64,000 bases of DNA, taken from NCBI GenBank assembly GCA_002387845.1, contig DGLB01000007.1, positions 15,287-79,286 on the forward strand. The letters run 5' to 3'. The DNA is from Stenotrophomonas maltophilia. Its GTDB lineage: Bacteria > Pseudomonadota > Gammaproteobacteria > Xanthomonadales > Xanthomonadaceae. Each line of letters begins with the position of its first letter. The first letter of the stretch is position 1. The notes below the pieces were generated by a model. It saw only the letters and a program-made list of their open reading frames with translations. It did not search any database and was not told the DNA's origin. The translations under genes and the position numbers were made by a program. Of the stretch, positions 17,132 to 25,845 are shown piece by piece.

Positions 17132-20100
17132 GCCGCATCCTCCGTGCCGAACCCACTGAACACCTGTGCCTGGCGTACCGCACGGAACACGGTGAAGCTG
17201 ATCTGCAGCAGGTCGGCGTATCGAGCCTCGTCGTTGAACAGCGACTGCCCGCGCAACGCCAGCTGATAGGCCTCGCCACTGCCCTCGCCCCAGCTGCGGT
17301 CACCGCCGTGCCATTGCTTCGCGCCTTCGGCGTGTCGCTTGGCAGCGGGCGCGTTGAACAGCGCCCAACCGGTGTAGGGGCCATACGGCAGCGGCTCGCG
17401 CAGCCCACGTTCGTGCAGCTGCAGCAGTGCCGACAGTGCCGCGCGGGCCTGGGCCTGACCGGGTGCCGGCAGCACATGCGGCCCCAACCCGTCGTCTCCG
17501 GCATCGAAGAACTGCACCAGCGGCAACGCGTCGCCCGCCGCATTGGCCAGCAACCAGTCCAGTCCATGCCGGATCGCCGCCGGCCCGTTGAGACTGCCGG
17601 GACGCAGGCGCACCAGACCGCGCGGATGGCGGTCGTTGACGCGACCGAACAGGGTGACGTCGCCGATCTGCACCTCATAGCGGCGGCTCTCCATCGGCGT
17701 GTCCTGCAGCCACTGCGCCATCGCCTGCCCGTAGGGCTGGGTCTGCGCCTGCACGGCGGCGAACTGGCGCTCGCCCAGCGCACCGGACGGCACCAGGCCG
17801 CGCGCGCGCAGACGAGGGTACAGCGGCGCATCGTCGCCGCGCAGGGTGGCGTCGATCACCGCCAGCTGCAGCGTGCGCTGCTCCAGGCCACGTCCGGCGA
17901 TCACCAGGGGTTCCACGTCATCCACGTCTTCCAGGGGATCCGGCAGGCGCAGCCCCAGTGCCTGCGACAGGAACTGCCCGGCCGGATCCACCAGCATGCG
18001 ACGCAGGGCATCCAGTGACAGGCTCTGGTCCGCGGCGAGGTCCGGGGTGGGCGGCAATGCGGCATCGAACCAGGCGGGCGGCAGCCGGCGGGTCACGCCG
18101 GCCTGCTGCGCGGCCGGATGCCAGGCGCGCTGGTAGCTGAAACGGCGTGGCTCGTCGCCGCCGCCGAACGCGGCCGGCGAGAACGGCTGCAGTGCGTGCT
18201 GCACGGTGAAGGCACGCGCGGCCTCCGCCGGATCGGCGTGGCAGGCCGCCGCTGCATCGATCAGTTCGCTGACCAGCACCGACGGCTCACGCACGCTGCC
18301 ATCGCGTGGGTCCGCGCCCAGGTAGCTCAGGTAGAACACGTCCTGCGCGGCCGCGAACAGCTGCAGGAACAGGAAACGGTCGTCCTCGCGGGTCGAACGG
18401 TCGCCCGGACGGCGGCGCGGCGTGTCCAGCTCGGCAGTGAGCTGGTTGAGGCCGGCGGCCGGGTCGCGACGCGGGAAGTCACCGTCGTTCAATCCCAGCA
18501 CGCAGATCACCCGGAACGGCAACAGCCGCATCGGCACCATGCGGCCGAAGCTGATGCCGCCGGTCAGCAGCGGTGCGCGGGTGTCGGCTTCGCCGAGCAC
18601 GCCGGTGAAATGCGCACGGATCACCTCGGGCGGCACCGGCGCGTCGAACCCGGCGCTGTCGGCCTCGTCGGCGAACTGGTTGACCAGCTTGCGCAGGCGC
18701 TCCAGCGCGCGTTGCCCCTGCGCGCTGGCGGGCGGCAGCGGCAACAGCGCGTCCAGCAGGCCCAGCAGGCGCTGCCGCCATTGCCCCGGCGTGAGTGTTT
18801 CGCGCAGCCGCTGCTGGCTGACCGCCAGTACCCGCAGCAACCGGATCAGCCGGTCCAGCGCTTCCAGCGCGCTGCCTTCCAGTTCCGGCCACGGCGCGAC
18901 CCCGGCAATGTCGCCGTCATCGCCACTGGCATGCCCCAGCAGCAGGCGATCCAGTGCGAACTGCCAGGTAAAGGCATCGTCGGCCGGTGCCTGGTGGCGC
19001 TGGCGATGCTCGGCGTTCAAGCCCCAGCGCGCACCGGCTGCCAGCAGCCAGTCGTGCAGGCGTTCAAAGGCCACCGCGTCCAGGCCCGAGGCTTCGGCCA
19101 GCGGCGCGCTGCCAAGCAGGTCCAGCACTTCATTGAGTCCGAAGCGCGACACCGGCAGCGCCAGCAGGTGCACGAACACGTCGGCCAGCGGCTCGCCCGC
19201 CAGCGGGCTGGTGTCGGCCAGGGCGTAGGGAATGTGCTCCAGGTCGCCACTGCGACCGCCGAACACCGCTTCCAGGTATGGCACGTACGGGTCGATATCC
19301 GGCGCAAGCACGGCAATGTCGCGGGCCTGCAGCGGCGGGTCGAAGCGGTCATCCTGCAGCAGCGCGCGCAACTGGTCGTGCAGCACCTGCAGTTCACGCA
19401 ACCGGGTGTGGCAGGCATGCACCTGCAGGCTGGGATCAGCGCGGCGCAGCGCGGGCAACGGCGCACCCGACGGCTGGCCACGGCGATGGAACAGATCGCG
19501 CTGCAGCCGGTGCAGCAGGCTGTCGGAGAGACCGCCCTGCGCCAGCGTGGCGCGGGCGTCGTGTTCGGGATCGGCATAGGCGGCGATCTCGCCGCTGGGA
19601 TGCACCACCTCGTAGCTGCCCAGCACCGCCATGAAATCGCGGCCGGCCGCACCCCAGGCCTGCAGCAGGCGGTTTTCGCCGGCGGCCTCGCCGAACGGAT
19701 CGGGCGCGCCGCTGCGCAGCTTTTCGGCCAGGGTCTGCAGGTCGCCCCAGTACGCCTGGGTTGGCGTGGGCAGATAGAAATGCAGCTCGCCAACCCGGGC
19801 CTGGGTGGCCATCACCCGCAGCACATCGGGCGAGATGTTCAAGGTGGCAAAGGCGGACAGACGCCGCGGCAGCCCCTGCGGCAGCGGCCGGTCGGCGCCT
19901 TCAAACCGGTCCAGGTAGGCCTGGATGCGGCGCGCGCGATACGAGCGCCCCTGGGCCACGGCACGCCACAGGATCGCCTGCGGATCGGCCGGATCGGCTC
20001 CGGCCTCCCAGCGAAGCAGCCAATCGCGACGCCAGGCCTGGTACTTCTCGAACACGCTGGCCAGCTCGCCCGCCAGCGCCCACGGCAGCAGCGGGTCCGG

Positions 20101-20472
20101 GCCGGAGAGATAGGCCCGCAGCGCGCGCAGTGGCGGCTGTTCCAGCAGGGCGGGATCGCGCAGCGCCTGGTACAGCCGCCAGCGCATGCCCGCCGCGTCG
20201 AGGTCGTCGGCCTCGCCGTCGACATTGGCATTCAGGGCACGCGCCACGAACTCGCCGGGGGTGAGGAATTCCAGGTTGGCGGCGACGCCGAACTCGGCTG
20301 CCAGGGTGGAGTGCAGCCAGCGCCGCATCGCCACCTGCGGAATCAGGATCACCTCCGGTTCCAGCAGCGACTGGCCGGGGATCGGCGCGCGTACATGCCG
20401 CGCCAGCAGCGCCGCCAGCACGTCGAGGGAGTTGGAGTGGTACAGCCGGAAGTCGGCGGCGGGGTCGCTCAT
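17128..20472 (-). CDS. recC: Exodeoxyribonuclease V subunit gamma
   Basis: RecC holds the RecBCD complex together, splits the DNA strands and recognises Chi. The 1114-residue protein has the degenerate helicase-like fold expected for RecC, with the conserved central stretch around VICVLGLNDGDFPR. The reading frame is open upstream to 20529, but the ATG at 20472 begins at the usual MSDP...LYHSNSLDVL sequence and fits the family length. The start faces mlaF across about 140 bp that should hold both promoters. Confidence 0.96.
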   Translation of the reverse strand: MSDPAADFRLYHSNSLDVLAALLARHVRAPIPGQSLLEPEVILIPQVAMRRWLHSTLAAEFGVAANLEFLTPGEFVARALNANVDGEADDLDAAGMRWRLYQALRDPALLEQPPLRALRAYLSGPDPLLPWALAGELASVFEKYQAWRRDWLLRWEAGADPADPQAILWRAVAQGRSYRARRIQAYLDRFEGADRPLPQGLPRRLSAFATLNISPDVLRVMATQARVGELHFYLPTPTQAYWGDLQTLAEKLRSGAPDPFGEAAGENRLLQAWGAAGRDFMAVLGSYEVVHPSGEIAAYADPEHDARATLAQGGLSDSLLHRLQRDLFHRRGQPSGAPLPALRRADPSLQVHACHTRLRELQVLHDQLRALLQDDRFDPPLQARDIAVLAPDIDPYVPYLEAVFGGRSGDLEHIPYALADTSPLAGEPLADVFVHLLALPVSRFGLNEVLDLLGSAPLAEASGLDAVAFERLHDWLLAAGARWGLNAEHRQRHQAPADDAFTWQFALDRLLLGHASGDDGDIAGVAPWPELEGSALEALDRLIRLLRVLAVSQQRLRETLTPGQWRQRLLGLLDALLPLPPASAQGQRALERLRKLVNQFADEADSAGFDAPVPPEVIRAHFTGVLGEADTRAPLLTGGISFGRMVPMRLLPFRVICVLGLNDGDFPRRDPAAGLNQLTAELDTPRRRPGDRSTREDDRFLFLQLFAAAQDVFYLSYLGADPRDGSVREPSVLVSELIDAAAACHADPAEAARAFTVQHALQPFSPAAFGGGDEPRRFSYQRAWHPAAQQAGVTRRLPPAWFDAALPPTPDLAADQSLSLDALRRMLVDPAGQFLSQALGLRLPDPLEDVDDVEPLVIAGRGLEQRTLQLAVIDATLRGDDAPLYPRLRARGLVPSGALGERQFAAVQAQTQPYGQAMAQWLQDTPMESRRYEVQIGDVTLFGRVNDRHPRGLVRLRPGSLNGPAAIRHGLDWLLANAAGDALPLVQFFDAGDDGLGPHVLPAPGQAQARAALSALLQLHERGLREPLPYGPYTGWALFNAPAAKRHAEGAKQWHGGDRSWGEGSGEAYQLALRGQSLFNDEARYADLLQISFTVFRAVRQAQVFSGFGTEDAA

Positions 20473-20614
20473 CGCGCACAGTGTGCCGGATTGTTCCACG
20501 GGGTGGCGGGATTGGACCGACCGTTCCACGACATGGCCGTGCGAGAATACTGCACGATCCAGTTCGGTTATGTTCAGCCGCCCACCACGATCTTAGAACG
20601 TTGGAAAATTGTTA

Positions 20615-21412
20615 ATGGCGTCCATGACGGCTTCCCACGATCCATTGGTGCAGTTGAATGACGTGCGCATCGAGCGCGGCGGTCGCGCGATCCTGCGCGA
20701 CGTGTCGCTGTCGGTACCGCGTGGCAGCATCACCGCGGTACTGGGCCCGTCGGGCAGTGGCAAGTCAACGCTGCTTGCGGCACTGACCGGTGAACTGCGC
20801 CCGGCGGCCGGCTCGATCACCCTGTTCGGCCAGCCCATTCCCACCGGCAGCAGCGCATTGCGCGACATGCGCCGCAGTGTGGGCGTGCTGCTGCAGGGCA
20901 ATGGCCTGCTGACCGACCTGACCGTGGCCGAAAACGTGGCGCTGCCGCTGCGCACGCACACCCGTCTGCCGATGCCGGTGCTGCGCCGGCTGGTCGACAT
21001 GAAGCTGCACGCGGTGGGCCTGCTGGCCGCTGCGGAGGCCTGGCCGCGCGAGTTGTCCGGCGGCATGGCCCGGCGCGTCGCACTGGCCCGTGCGTTGGCC
21101 CTGGACCCGCCGCTGATGATCTACGACGAACCGCTGACCGGGCTGGACCCGATCGCCAGCGGCGTGATCATGAGTCTGATCCAGCGCCTCAACCACAGCC
21201 TGGGGCTGACCAGCATCATCGTCAGCCACCACGTGCATGAAACCCTGCCGATCTGCGACCAGGTGATCGCCATCGCCAATGGGGGCGTGGTGTTCCAGGG
21301 CACGCCGGCCGCACTGGAAGCCAGCGACGATCCGCTGCTGCGCCAGTTCCTGCACGGCCAGCCCGATGGTCCGATTCCGTTCGATGCCGCGCCGCGCGCG
21401 AAGGTGGCCTGA
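20615..21412 (+). CDS. mlaF: Mla system ATP-binding protein MlaF
   Basis: MlaF powers the MlaFEDB inner-membrane complex, which moves phospholipids between inner and outer membranes to keep lipid asymmetry. The 265-residue ABC protein has Walker A GPSGSGKST, signature LSGGMARRVALARAL, Walker B LMIYDEPLTGLDP and a switch His in IIVSHHVHE. Possible starts are ATG 20615 and ATG 20624; neither has a strong ribosome site, so the exact start is uncertain by a few codons. The stop shares its last base with the mlaE start (TGATG). Confidence 0.95.
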   Translation: MASMTASHDPLVQLNDVRIERGGRAILRDVSLSVPRGSITAVLGPSGSGKSTLLAALTGELRPAAGSITLFGQPIPTGSSALRDMRRSVGVLLQGNGLLTDLTVAENVALPLRTHTRLPMPVLRRLVDMKLHAVGLLAAAEAWPRELSGGMARRVALARALALDPPLMIYDEPLTGLDPIASGVIMSLIQRLNHSLGLTSIIVSHHVHETLPICDQVIAIANGGVVFQGTPAALEASDDPLLRQFLHGQPDGPIPFDAAPRAKVA

Positions 21413-22161
21413 TGCCGTTTGTTGAAGCCACCCGTTCGCTGGGCCGCGCCGGACTGTTCTCGCTGACCGTGCTGCGCGGCTCGCTGCCCAGCGCCGACTT
21501 CCTGGCCGAGCTGACCCGCGAGATCTACAAGATCGGCGCGCGCTCGCTGCCGATCATCGCGGTGGGCGGGGCGTTCGTCGGTCTGGTGCTGACCCTGCAG
21601 GGCTACCGCACGCTGACCACCTTTGGTGCCGCCGACGCGCTGTCCACGCTGCTGGGCCTGTCGCTGTACCGCGAACTGGCTCCGGTGTTGACCGCGCTGC
21701 TGTTCATCGGCCGTGCCGGCAGTTCCATCGCCGCCGAACTGGGGCTGATGCGTGCCACCGACCAGATCAAGGCGCTGGAGCTGATGGCGATCGACCCGAT
21801 CGCCAAGGCGGTGGCCCCGCGCTTCTGGGCGGCGGTGCTGACCGTGCCGCTGCTGACCGGCATTTTCTGTTCGCTCGCCATCAGCGCCAGCTACTTTGAA
21901 GCCGTGCACGTGCTGGGCCTGGACAATGGCGTGTTCTGGTCGGCGCTGAGCAACAGCGTGGACTTCTGGGACGACTTCGGCGTGGCAATGCTGAAGTCGG
22001 CCATCTTCGGTGGCACCGCGGCGCTGGTGGCCTCGTATGTGGGCTTCCACGCAGAACCCACCATCGAGGGCACTTCGGTGGCGACCACCCGCGCGGTGGT
22101 GAATGCCTCGCTGCTGGTGCTGATGTTCAACTTCGTGCTGTCGGCGATGCTGTTCCGCTGA
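21412..22161 (+). CDS. mlaE: Mla system permease MlaE
   Basis: This is the permease of the MlaFEDB complex. The 249-residue protein has five to six predicted membrane helices and the family's conserved central stretch LAPVLTALLFIGRAGSSIAAELG(L)M, which includes the coupling-helix region that contacts MlaF. It begins on the last base of the mlaF stop codon. The next gene starts 66 bp downstream. Confidence 0.96.
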   Translation: MPFVEATRSLGRAGLFSLTVLRGSLPSADFLAELTREIYKIGARSLPIIAVGGAFVGLVLTLQGYRTLTTFGAADALSTLLGLSLYRELAPVLTALLFIGRAGSSIAAELGLMRATDQIKALELMAIDPIAKAVAPRFWAAVLTVPLLTGIFCSLAISASYFEAVHVLGLDNGVFWSALSNSVDFWDDFGVAMLKSAIFGGTAALVASYVGFHAEPTIEGTSVATTRAVVNASLLVLMFNFVLSAMLFR

Positions 22162-22227
22162 TCCGCTGTCCCCCTTTGATGCTCGCCTGGCCTGCCAGGC
22201 ACCTGATAAACAACGGTGAGATTTTCC

Positions 22228-22752
22228 ATGGCCATCCGCGGTCCCAGACTCGAATTTTCCGTCGGCGCGTTCCTGCTGCTGGCGCTGGCCTCGCTGCTCG
22301 TGCTGGCGGTGGCGTCCACCAACCAGCGTTGGGGCTTCGGCGGCGACGGCTATGAACTGAAGGCGCGCTTCACCCAGATCGGGCAGCTGCGCAAGCAGGC
22401 CCCGGTGAAGATCGGCGGCGTGGTGGTGGGCCAGGTCGCCAACATCGACCTTGACCCGGCCCGCTTCGATTCCATCGTCACCCTGAAGCTGGACGGCAAG
22501 TTCAAGGACCTGCCGGCCGACACCTCCGCCGGCATATTCACCAGCGGTTTGCTCGGCGAGAGCTATATCGGACTGCAGCCGGGCGGCGACCCGGACGTGC
22601 TCAAGCCCGGCGACGAAATCGTCTTCACCCAACCGGCCGTGGATCTGATCCAGATGGTTGGCAAGTACATGTTCAGCGGCCCGGGCAACACCGGTGCCGC
22701 TTCCCAGGAAGCTCCCGGTGCCGATGCGCCGGCAACGGAACCGCAGAAATGA
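22228..22752 (+). CDS. mlaD: Mla system MCE-domain protein MlaD
   Basis: This is the hexameric MCE protein of the Mla complex, anchored in the inner membrane and facing the periplasm. The 174-residue protein has one N-terminal membrane helix (residues about 10-32) and a single MCE domain (about residues 38-120) with the conserved VKIGGVVVGQV segment, then a low-complexity tail. I chose ATG 22228, which has GGTGAG about 7 nt upstream; a GTG at 22216 would add four residues. The end overlaps mlaC by 4 nt. Confidence 0.95.
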   Translation: MAIRGPRLEFSVGAFLLLALASLLVLAVASTNQRWGFGGDGYELKARFTQIGQLRKQAPVKIGGVVVGQVANIDLDPARFDSIVTLKLDGKFKDLPADTSAGIFTSGLLGESYIGLQPGGDPDVLKPGDEIVFTQPAVDLIQMVGKYMFSGPGNTGAASQEAPGADAPATEPQK

Positions 22753-23411
22753 ACCAGAAACTGATCCCCGCCCTGCTCGCTTCGGCCCTGCTGGCCGCCA
22801 CCCCGACCTTCGTTCTGGCGCAGGCCGCGCCGGCCGCTGCCAGTGCGCAGCAGGGCCAGGCCACCAAGGTGGTGCTGGATGCCAGCTCGCGCATCCTCAA
22901 CACCCTGCAGACCCGCAGGGCCGAGTTCAACAAGGACCCGGCCGCGCTGCGCAGCTACATCGACAGCGAACTCAACCGCACCTTCGACCGCGACTATGCG
23001 GCGCGCCTGGTACTGGGTGCCAACGGCCGCGGCGCGTCAGATGCCGACGTGAAGCTGTTCGCCGACGCCATGGCCGACAACCTGATGCAGCGCTATGGCT
23101 CGGCCCTGCTGACCATCCAGGGCAAGCCGAGCTTCCGTACCAAGGGCGAAACCCCGATATCGAATGGACGCGCCGTCCGGGTGTCCACCGAGCTGGTGCG
23201 CAGCGGCAGCGAAGTCACCCCGGTGGATTACCTGATGCGTCAGGTCAACGGCCAGTGGAAGATCTTCGACGTCAACATCGAAGGCATTTCCTACGTGCAG
23301 ACCTTCCGCACCCAGTTCGACGCCCCGCTGAAGCAGAAGGGCATCAAGCAGGTCGCTGCTGACCTGCGCGCCGGCACCACGCAGGCCGGACCGGCTGGCA
23401 ATGGCAAGTAA
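22749..23411 (+). CDS. mlaC: Periplasmic phospholipid-binding protein MlaC
   Basis: MlaC shuttles phospholipid through the periplasm between MlaA and MlaD. The 220-residue protein has a cleavable signal peptide (about residues 1-25, ending AQA) and a Tol-tolerance/Ttg2 domain. Recognisable family features are the early DASSRILNTLQTRR helix, FDRDYAARLVLG, and the C-terminal VDYLMRQVNGQWKIFDVNIEGISYVQTFRTQF stretch. The start overlaps mlaD and the end overlaps mlaB by 11 nt. Confidence 0.95.
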   Translation: MNQKLIPALLASALLAATPTFVLAQAAPAAASAQQGQATKVVLDASSRILNTLQTRRAEFNKDPAALRSYIDSELNRTFDRDYAARLVLGANGRGASDADVKLFADAMADNLMQRYGSALLTIQGKPSFRTKGETPISNGRAVRVSTELVRSGSEVTPVDYLMRQVNGQWKIFDVNIEGISYVQTFRTQFDAPLKQKGIKQVAADLRAGTTQAGPAGNGK

Positions 23412-23712
23412 CCCGGCCCTGCAGCTGGACGGTTCCCGGGCGCGCCTGAGCGGCGCGCTTGACCGTACCGCGGTGGTGGCCCTGTGGCCGCAGCTGCAGG
23501 CGCTGCCGGCGGTTGTGAACGTGCTCGACCTGGATGCAGTAACCCGCGTCGACAGCGCCGGCCTGGCGCTGCTGGCCGAGCTGGTGGCGCGTGCACGCGG
23601 TACCGGGCGTACGCTGGACCTGCACGGCACCCCGCCGGGTTTCACCGAACTGAGCGCCGCCTACCGGCTGGACGCTTCCCTTGATTTCAATGCCCAATCT
23701 GCCGCGAGCTGA
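23401..23712 (+). CDS. mlaB: STAS-domain protein MlaB
   Basis: This small cytoplasmic STAS protein binds and stabilises MlaF in the transporter. The 103-residue product has the STAS core: an alternating beta-alpha pattern with VNVLDLDAVTRVDSAGLALLAELV, where the TRVDSAGL loop is the conserved family signature. It overlaps the end of mlaC and ends one base before the mlaA start codon, so it is clearly part of the same operon. Confidence 0.92.
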   Translation: MASNPALQLDGSRARLSGALDRTAVVALWPQLQALPAVVNVLDLDAVTRVDSAGLALLAELVARARGTGRTLDLHGTPPGFTELSAAYRLDASLDFNAQSAAS

Positions 23713-23713
23713 C

Positions 23714-24718
23714 ATGAACGTCGTACGCACTCTTTCCCTTCTGCTGCTGGTCGCGCTGCTCAGCGCCTGCGCGGCCAAGCCCGCGCGTGACAGCGCGCCC
23801 GCCAGTGTGGCCGTGGATTCGACGCCGGCTGCCAGGGCCCCGGTAGAGGACGTCGCAGCGACGTCGGAGGCCGCCAGTGGTGCGGCTCCTGTCGCTGAGG
23901 TTCCGCCTACTGCGGAGGCCGAGCCGTCCACGGCCGCCGCAGGCGAGGCCGCCCCTACGGCCGCCGAAGACGACTTCGCCGCGCTGTACGGTGGCCCGGC
24001 CCCCACGGCCGACGGCAGCAGCACCGCGCAGCCGTCCTACGACCCGTGGGAAGGCTTCAACCGCCGCGTGCATGCCTTCAACGACGTGGTCGACCGCGCC
24101 GTGGCGCGTCCGCTGGCCACCGCCTACACCAAGGTGGTGCCGCGCTTCGCCCGCACCGGCGTGACCAACTTCTTCAGCAACCTGCGTGCCCCGGTGACCA
24201 TCACCAACCAGCTGCTGCAGGGCCGCCCCGGCGACGCCTGGGACAGCCTGGGCCGGTTCCTGATCAACTCCACCGTCGGCATCGGCGGCCTGTTCGATCC
24301 GGCCAGCGCCGGTGGCGTGCCGCGCCGCAGCGAGGACTTCGGGCAGACCCTGGGTGCGTGGGGCTGGCGCAATTCGCGCTACGTGGAACTGCCGTTCTTC
24401 GGCCCGCGTACCGTGCGCGATGTGTTCGGTCTGGCTGGCGACATTCCGCTGTCGCCGATCCGCACCATCGAGGAAGACAAGGTGCGCATTCCGCTGCAGG
24501 GCCTGCAGCTGGTGGACATGCGCGCGCAGCTGATGGCGCTGGATGACATCCGCGACAGCGCGGTGGACGAGTACGCGCTGACCCGTGATGCATGGCTGCA
24601 GCGCCGCAACTACCAGATCGAGAACGACCTGCGTGGCAAGCACCGCCGTGGGCGTGATGCCGACGATGCCGAGCCGATTCCGGTCGATGCGATGCCGATG
24701 CCCAACTGGGGTAATTGA
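23714..24718 (+). CDS. mlaA: Outer-membrane lipoprotein MlaA (VacJ)
   Basis: MlaA extracts misplaced phospholipid from the outer leaflet and passes it to MlaC. The 334-residue protein has a lipobox LLSAC (Cys19), an Ala/Thr/Pro-rich spacer (residues about 20-95), then the VacJ domain beginning at YDPWEGFNRRVHAFND. This is longer than the E. coli protein mainly because of the spacer. Unlike E. coli, where mlaA is separate, it closes the mlaFEDCB operon here. The start is ATG 23714, directly after the mlaB stop. Confidence 0.96.
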   Translation: MNVVRTLSLLLLVALLSACAAKPARDSAPASVAVDSTPAARAPVEDVAATSEAASGAAPVAEVPPTAEAEPSTAAAGEAAPTAAEDDFAALYGGPAPTADGSSTAQPSYDPWEGFNRRVHAFNDVVDRAVARPLATAYTKVVPRFARTGVTNFFSNLRAPVTITNQLLQGRPGDAWDSLGRFLINSTVGIGGLFDPASAGGVPRRSEDFGQTLGAWGWRNSRYVELPFFGPRTVRDVFGLAGDIPLSPIRTIEEDKVRIPLQGLQLVDMRAQLMALDDIRDSAVDEYALTRDAWLQRRNYQIENDLRGKHRRGRDADDAEPIPVDAMPMPNWGN

Positions 24719-24728
24719 GCCGCCGATG

Positions 24729-24759
24729 AAAAACCCCGCCGAGGCGGGGTTTTTTTTTA
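24729..24759. terminator. Bidirectional terminator between mlaA and gpx
   Basis: A 10-bp GC-rich stem (AAACCCCGCC/GGCGGGGTTT) with a 2-nt apex is flanked by an A-run on the left and a run of nine T on the right. It should stop transcription from mlaA and, read on the other strand, from the convergent peroxidase gene, whose stop codon abuts it. Confidence 0.93.
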
Positions 24760-25320
24760 TCAGCCTGCCAGGGCGGTGTCGATGGCGGCTACGAGGCGCG
24801 GGTCGTTGGCCGGCACGTCCGGGGCGAAGCGGGCAATGACCTGGCCGTCGCGACCGATCAGGAACTTCTCGAAGTTCCACAGCACGCCCGGGGCCGGGTT
24901 GACCACCAGGTCGGGGTACTTGGCCACCGCACCCTGCAGCTTCTCGCGCATCGGGCCTTCACCGGTGGCAGCCGGCTGGGCCTGGGTCAGCTCGGCGTAC
25001 AGCGGATGGATGTCGTCACCGGCGACGCTGATCTTGGCGAACATCGGGAAGCCGACGTTGTATTCCAGCTGGCAGAACTGCTGGATGTCCGCTTCGGTGC
25101 CCGGCTCCTGGCCGAGGAAGTTGTTGGCCGGGAAGCCCAGCACTTCCAGGCCGGCGGCCTGCTTGTCGGCGTACAGCGCCTGCAGCCCTTCGTACTGCGG
25201 GGTCAGGCCGCACTTGGAGGCGACGTTGACCACCAGCAGCACCTTGCCGCGGTAGTCGGCCAACGACGACGGCTGGCCTTCAATGGTGGTGACGGGAATA
25301 TCGTAAACAGTCTGGCTCAT
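24760..25320 (-). CDS. Glutathione peroxidase family protein (BtuE-like)
   Basis: This is a thiol peroxidase that reduces hydroperoxides, most likely with thioredoxin or glutathione. The 185-residue protein has the catalytic Cys in VASKCGLTPQYEGLQ, the conserved FPANNFLGQEPGT with the active-site Gln and Asn, and the Trp in WNFEKFLIGRDG. Bacterial members use Cys instead of selenocysteine, as here. I chose the ATG at 25320 (MSQTVYD), since upstream sequence contains a REP element. Confidence 0.93.
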   Translation of the reverse strand: MSQTVYDIPVTTIEGQPSSLADYRGKVLLVVNVASKCGLTPQYEGLQALYADKQAAGLEVLGFPANNFLGQEPGTEADIQQFCQLEYNVGFPMFAKISVAGDDIHPLYAELTQAQPAATGEGPMREKLQGAVAKYPDLVVNPAPGVLWNFEKFLIGRDGQVIARFAPDVPANDPRLVAAIDTALAG

Positions 25321-25346
25321 GCAAATCTCATTGAAGGAATGGAGCG

Positions 25347-25370
25347 GTAGAGTCGACCTTGGTCGACTGC
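25347..25370. repeat. SMAG/REP element
   Basis: A GTAG head (25347-25350) is followed by a perfect 8-bp palindrome, AGTCGACC-TT-GGTCGACT. It lies just upstream of the peroxidase start and downstream of the lipoprotein stop. It matches the Stenotrophomonas SMAG form. Confidence 0.8.
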
Positions 25371-25388
25371 TGTTGGCGTAATGCCGAA

Positions 25389-25787
25389 TCAATCAACGCA
25401 GATCGTACCCTGCGCCAACCCGCCATCAATACGCTGGCGGCAACCAAAGTTCTGGCTCATGTCGCGCTGGCACACGCCGGTCGCCGCGGTCCCCGGCACC
25501 AGCTCGGCATCACCACTGCCCAGGCACTGCCCCGTGCAATCGGACTTGGTGCGGCAGCTCTTGCCGGCGTCAGCGTAAGGAACCACGCACTGCACGCGCT
25601 GCAGGCGCCCCAGCGGCATCAACGTGCCACCCACGGCAGCGCAGTCGGCTTCGGCGGCGGCGGCATCGGCGGCTCCGGTGTCTCCAGCGACCGGAGCACT
25701 GCCGTTGCCGGGAGCGGAGGTGTCGGCGGCCGTGGTCGTACAACCAGCCAGCAGCAACAGCGCGGACAAGATCAGGGTTAAACGCAT
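25389..25787 (-). CDS. Small Cys-rich lipoprotein, unknown function
   Basis: This is a predicted lipoprotein of 132 residues with lipobox LLAGC (Cys16), a low-complexity Ala/Gly/Thr spacer, and a C-terminal part with eight cysteines (for example CAAVGG, QCVVPY, CRTKSDCTGQCLG, GVCQRD, FGCRQRI, ICVD) that probably form disulfides in the periplasm. I do not recognise the family. The start is ATG 25787; the open frame continues upstream but would lose the lipoprotein signal. It sits between gpx and rmuC, all on the minus strand. Confidence 0.78.
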   Translation of the reverse strand: MRLTLILSALLLLAGCTTTAADTSAPGNGSAPVAGDTGAADAAAAEADCAAVGGTLMPLGRLQRVQCVVPYADAGKSCRTKSDCTGQCLGSGDAELVPGTAATGVCQRDMSQNFGCRQRIDGGLAQGTICVD

Positions 25788-25845
25788 CGGGGGCTTTCCG
25801 TTGGAAGAGGCTCGATGGTAGGCCACCCCCGTGCATCGCGACACC

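Noticed and set aside
18118..20661. 847-codon plus-strand frame opposite recC
   Set aside because: It is antisense to RecC along its whole length, with shadow-type composition and no recognisable motif.
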